Shown: piece after piece, positions 62,753-64,000 of the stretch | Layout of the letters: the number at the start of each line of letters is the position of its first letter | How positions within the stretch are numbered: the first letter of the stretch is position 1 | Assembly (NCBI RefSeq): GCF_030269365.1 | Contig: NZ_BSTF01000003.1 | Coordinates: 620,001-684,000 of the forward strand | Direction of reading: 5' to 3' | Origin: Lentzea sp. NBRC 102530 | GTDB lineage: Bacteria; Actinomycetota; Actinomycetes; Mycobacteriales; Pseudonocardiaceae | Length of the DNA: 64,000 nucleotides | Position numbers and translations under genes: made by a program | Notes under the pieces: generated by a model | The model's input: the letters and a program-made list of their open reading frames with translations, nothing else | Told to the model about the DNA's origin: nothing | The model's database searches: none

Positions 62753-62767
62753 GGCAACCTCCTGAGC

Positions 62768-62794
62768 CGGTCGCCGCGTACTAAGCGGCGACCG
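62768..62794 (+). terminator. Hairpin between purM and the sigma gene, may mask its SD
   Basis: CGGTCGCCGC (62768-62777) pairs perfectly with GCGGCGACCG (62785-62794) around a 7-nt loop. No U-run follows. Just outside, CCTCCT (62758-62763) can also pair with AGGAGG (62795-62800), the ribosome-binding site of the next gene, through a 4-nt bulge. It may terminate purM transcripts, or control sigma-gene translation, or both. Confidence 0.55.
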
Positions 62795-62806
62795 AGGAGG
62801 GGGCAC

Positions 62807-63949
62807 TTGGACCGCGATCGCGAGTTCGGGGAGTTCGTCGACGCACGCGCGCTCGTCATGCGCCGCACGGCCTACCTGCTGTGCGGCGACTGGCACCGCG
62901 CCGAGGACATAGTCCAGCAGGCGTTGATCAAGATGTACGTCGCGTGGTCGCGCGTGCGCAAGGACAGCGTCGACGCCTACGCCCGCAAGGTGCTGGTGCG
63001 CACCGCCATCGACGAGACCCGGCGCGGGTTCTTCCAGCGCGAACGCACCGTGGACGCCGTACCGGAGAGCGCGGTCACGGACGCCACCACGGACCTCGAC
63101 CTGCGCGGCGCCCTCGACGCCCTGCCCGCCGGGCAACGCGCCGTCGTCGTGCTGCGGTACTGGGAGGACCTGAGCATCACCGAGACCGCCCGCATCCTCG
63201 GCAGGACGGAGGGCACGGTGAAGAGCCAGGCCGCCAAGGGACTCGCCGCGTTGCGCGACCTGCTGGAGAACGAGCCGGTGTCGCGGATCTACACCTCCGA
63301 GGTGATCCGCAAGGGCAGGACCAGGCTGGTCCGCCGGCGCACGGCGATCGCGGGCGCGCTGGCGTTCGTGCTGCTGGTGGGGGCCGGCACGGTCGGGTAC
63401 CTGGCGGCGCCGCACAAGACCGCAGACAACGCGGCGGCCTCGGCGGGTGGCAACGTCGACCGCAACGCCCAGCTCACCGCGATCCTGCGCGACGCCGACC
63501 TGATCCCGGCCGGAGTCACCGTGCAGGACGCTCAGGGAGTCCCGGCAGGCGCACTGCAGTTCTTCGACCTCATCGGCACCCGCCGTGCAGTGGCGCTGGT
63601 GACGGACGCTCAGGGCACCAGCGCGCTGACGATCGAACTCCACCGCGACAACGCCACGGACTTCAGCACGTGCTTCGAGCCCGAGGTGGCGCCCTGCGAG
63701 CTGCGCGAGATCGACGGCATCAAGGTCAGGTCCAGCATCGCGGGTAGGCAGGACGGCGTCCACATCTACCAGGTCGAGGCGCTGCGCACCGACGGCACGT
63801 ACGTCAAGGCCAGCAGCTTCAACGTCGGCGGGTTCCGCACCAACGCGGTCGGCACCCCGGACCTGGAGGGCCCGAAGAGCCGTCCGGCGCCGCTGCCCGA
63901 CCGCGAGACGCTGATAAAGATCGCGACACTTCCGGGTCTGACCTTCTAA
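62807..63949 (+). CDS. SigE-type sigma factor fused to TM and extracytoplasmic domain
   Basis: 380 aa. Residues 1-155: ECF sigma factor with MRRTAYLLCGDWHRAEDIVQQAL (region 2) and ALPAGQRAVVVLRYWEDLS plus GRTEGTVKSQAAKGLAALR (region 4). Residues 168-180 are basic (KGRTRLVRRR), then one TM at about 180-201 and an extracytoplasmic domain of about 180 residues with two Cys (FSTCFEPEVAPCELR). So a sigma factor is tethered to the membrane with its sensor part outside, unlike the separate sigma/partner pairs at 21007 and 22887. TTG 62807 is set by GGAGG 6 nt upstream. Confidence 0.8.
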   Translation: MDRDREFGEFVDARALVMRRTAYLLCGDWHRAEDIVQQALIKMYVAWSRVRKDSVDAYARKVLVRTAIDETRRGFFQRERTVDAVPESAVTDATTDLDLRGALDALPAGQRAVVVLRYWEDLSITETARILGRTEGTVKSQAAKGLAALRDLLENEPVSRIYTSEVIRKGRTRLVRRRTAIAGALAFVLLVGAGTVGYLAAPHKTADNAAASAGGNVDRNAQLTAILRDADLIPAGVTVQDAQGVPAGALQFFDLIGTRRAVALVTDAQGTSALTIELHRDNATDFSTCFEPEVAPCELREIDGIKVRSSIAGRQDGVHIYQVEALRTDGTYVKASSFNVGGFRTNAVGTPDLEGPKSRPAPLPDRETLIKIATLPGLTF

Positions 63950-63958
63950 CCTGGAGGC

Positions 63959-64000
63959 ATGAACGACGTGACCGTGACTCGGACGCTGGTGCTGCCGGCG
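63959..64000 (+). CDS. Start of a gene cut by the window end (possible SRPBCC protein)
   Basis: An open frame begins MNDVTVTRTLVLPA after GGAGG and runs off the end. The T-x-T-R-T-L-V-L-P-A opening is common at the N-terminus of SRPBCC/AHSA1-type lipid- or polyketide-binding proteins, but 14 residues are too few to be sure. GTG 63968 is an alternative start with better spacing to GGAGG. Confidence 0.3.
   Translation, partial: MNDVTVTRTLVLPA

Overview
This is a high-GC (roughly 70%) chromosomal segment from a filamentous actinomycete, most likely of the Pseudonocardiaceae (Lentzea/Saccharothrix/Amycolatopsis type). The evidence is strong G/C third-position bias, many GTG and some TTG starts, leaderless genes, type VII (ESX) secretion genes with DUF3558 lipoproteins, a DinB/maleylpyruvate-isomerase-type (mycothiol-associated) protein and an Amycolatopsis CsxA-like exo-glucosaminidase. 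The assignment is by gene content only; no database search was possible.

The backbone is a dispersed purine biosynthesis region, all on the + strand: purD (8517), purB (24202), purC (26951), purS-purQ-purL (32205-35361), purF (60156) and purM (61691). Other genes are inserted between them, including a block of about 25 kb between purL and purF.

Layout. 1-2811: end of ssuC, then ssuB-ssuA-ssuD for sulfonate import and desulfonation. 2801-8500: a secreted glycerophosphodiesterase, a Na+/H+ antiporter and a TRAP-TAXI transporter. 8517-11516: purD coupled to an ADP-ribosylglycohydrolase, facing an AraC-type regulator. 12143-16869: first ESX substrate locus (PE-like, DUF3558, PPE-like, EspG-like, then an EspC-like protein and a WXG100-transglycosylase fusion). 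17235-24181: aminotransferase, tiny membrane protein, K+ channel, HAD hydrolase, threonine aldolase, two SigE-type sigma/membrane-partner pairs and a TetR regulator. 24202-32204: purB, MOSC protein, purC, deacetylase-like protein, MBL hydrolase, secreted serine protease, epimerase-like protein and a DUF3800-like protein. 32205-35361: purSQL. 35400-47376: GH25 lysozyme, aldo/keto reductase with a divergent LysR gene, two membrane pentapeptide-like proteins, a DUF574 methyltransferase, a PAS-GGDEF-EAL protein, a GH15 glucoamylase and a GH2 exo-glucosaminidase. 47527-50709: second ESX substrate locus (DUF3558, PE-like, PPE-like, EspG-like). 50766-58270: secreted beta-helix protein, two tandem EccC-derived proteins that have largely lost their ATPase motifs, an SCP-like protein, and a DUF1023 hydrolase with its EspC-like partner. 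58357-64000: DinB-like protein, three tandem lipoproteins, purF, purM and a sigma factor fused to a transmembrane and extracytoplasmic domain.

The most unusual content is the ESX-related material. Two cassettes share PE-like/PPE-like/EspG-like/DUF3558 parts in shuffled order, and both PPE-like proteins end in the same acidic FGD(D/E)RMV tail. A degenerate EccC-like pair and two enzyme-bearing WXG-type operons lie in the same window, but no ESX membrane core (EccB, full EccC, EccD, EccE, MycP) is present. Other points of note are a hairpin able to mask the ribosome-binding site of the tethered sigma gene, and a set of genes whose TANNNT -10 box lies only 6-9 nt before the start codon.
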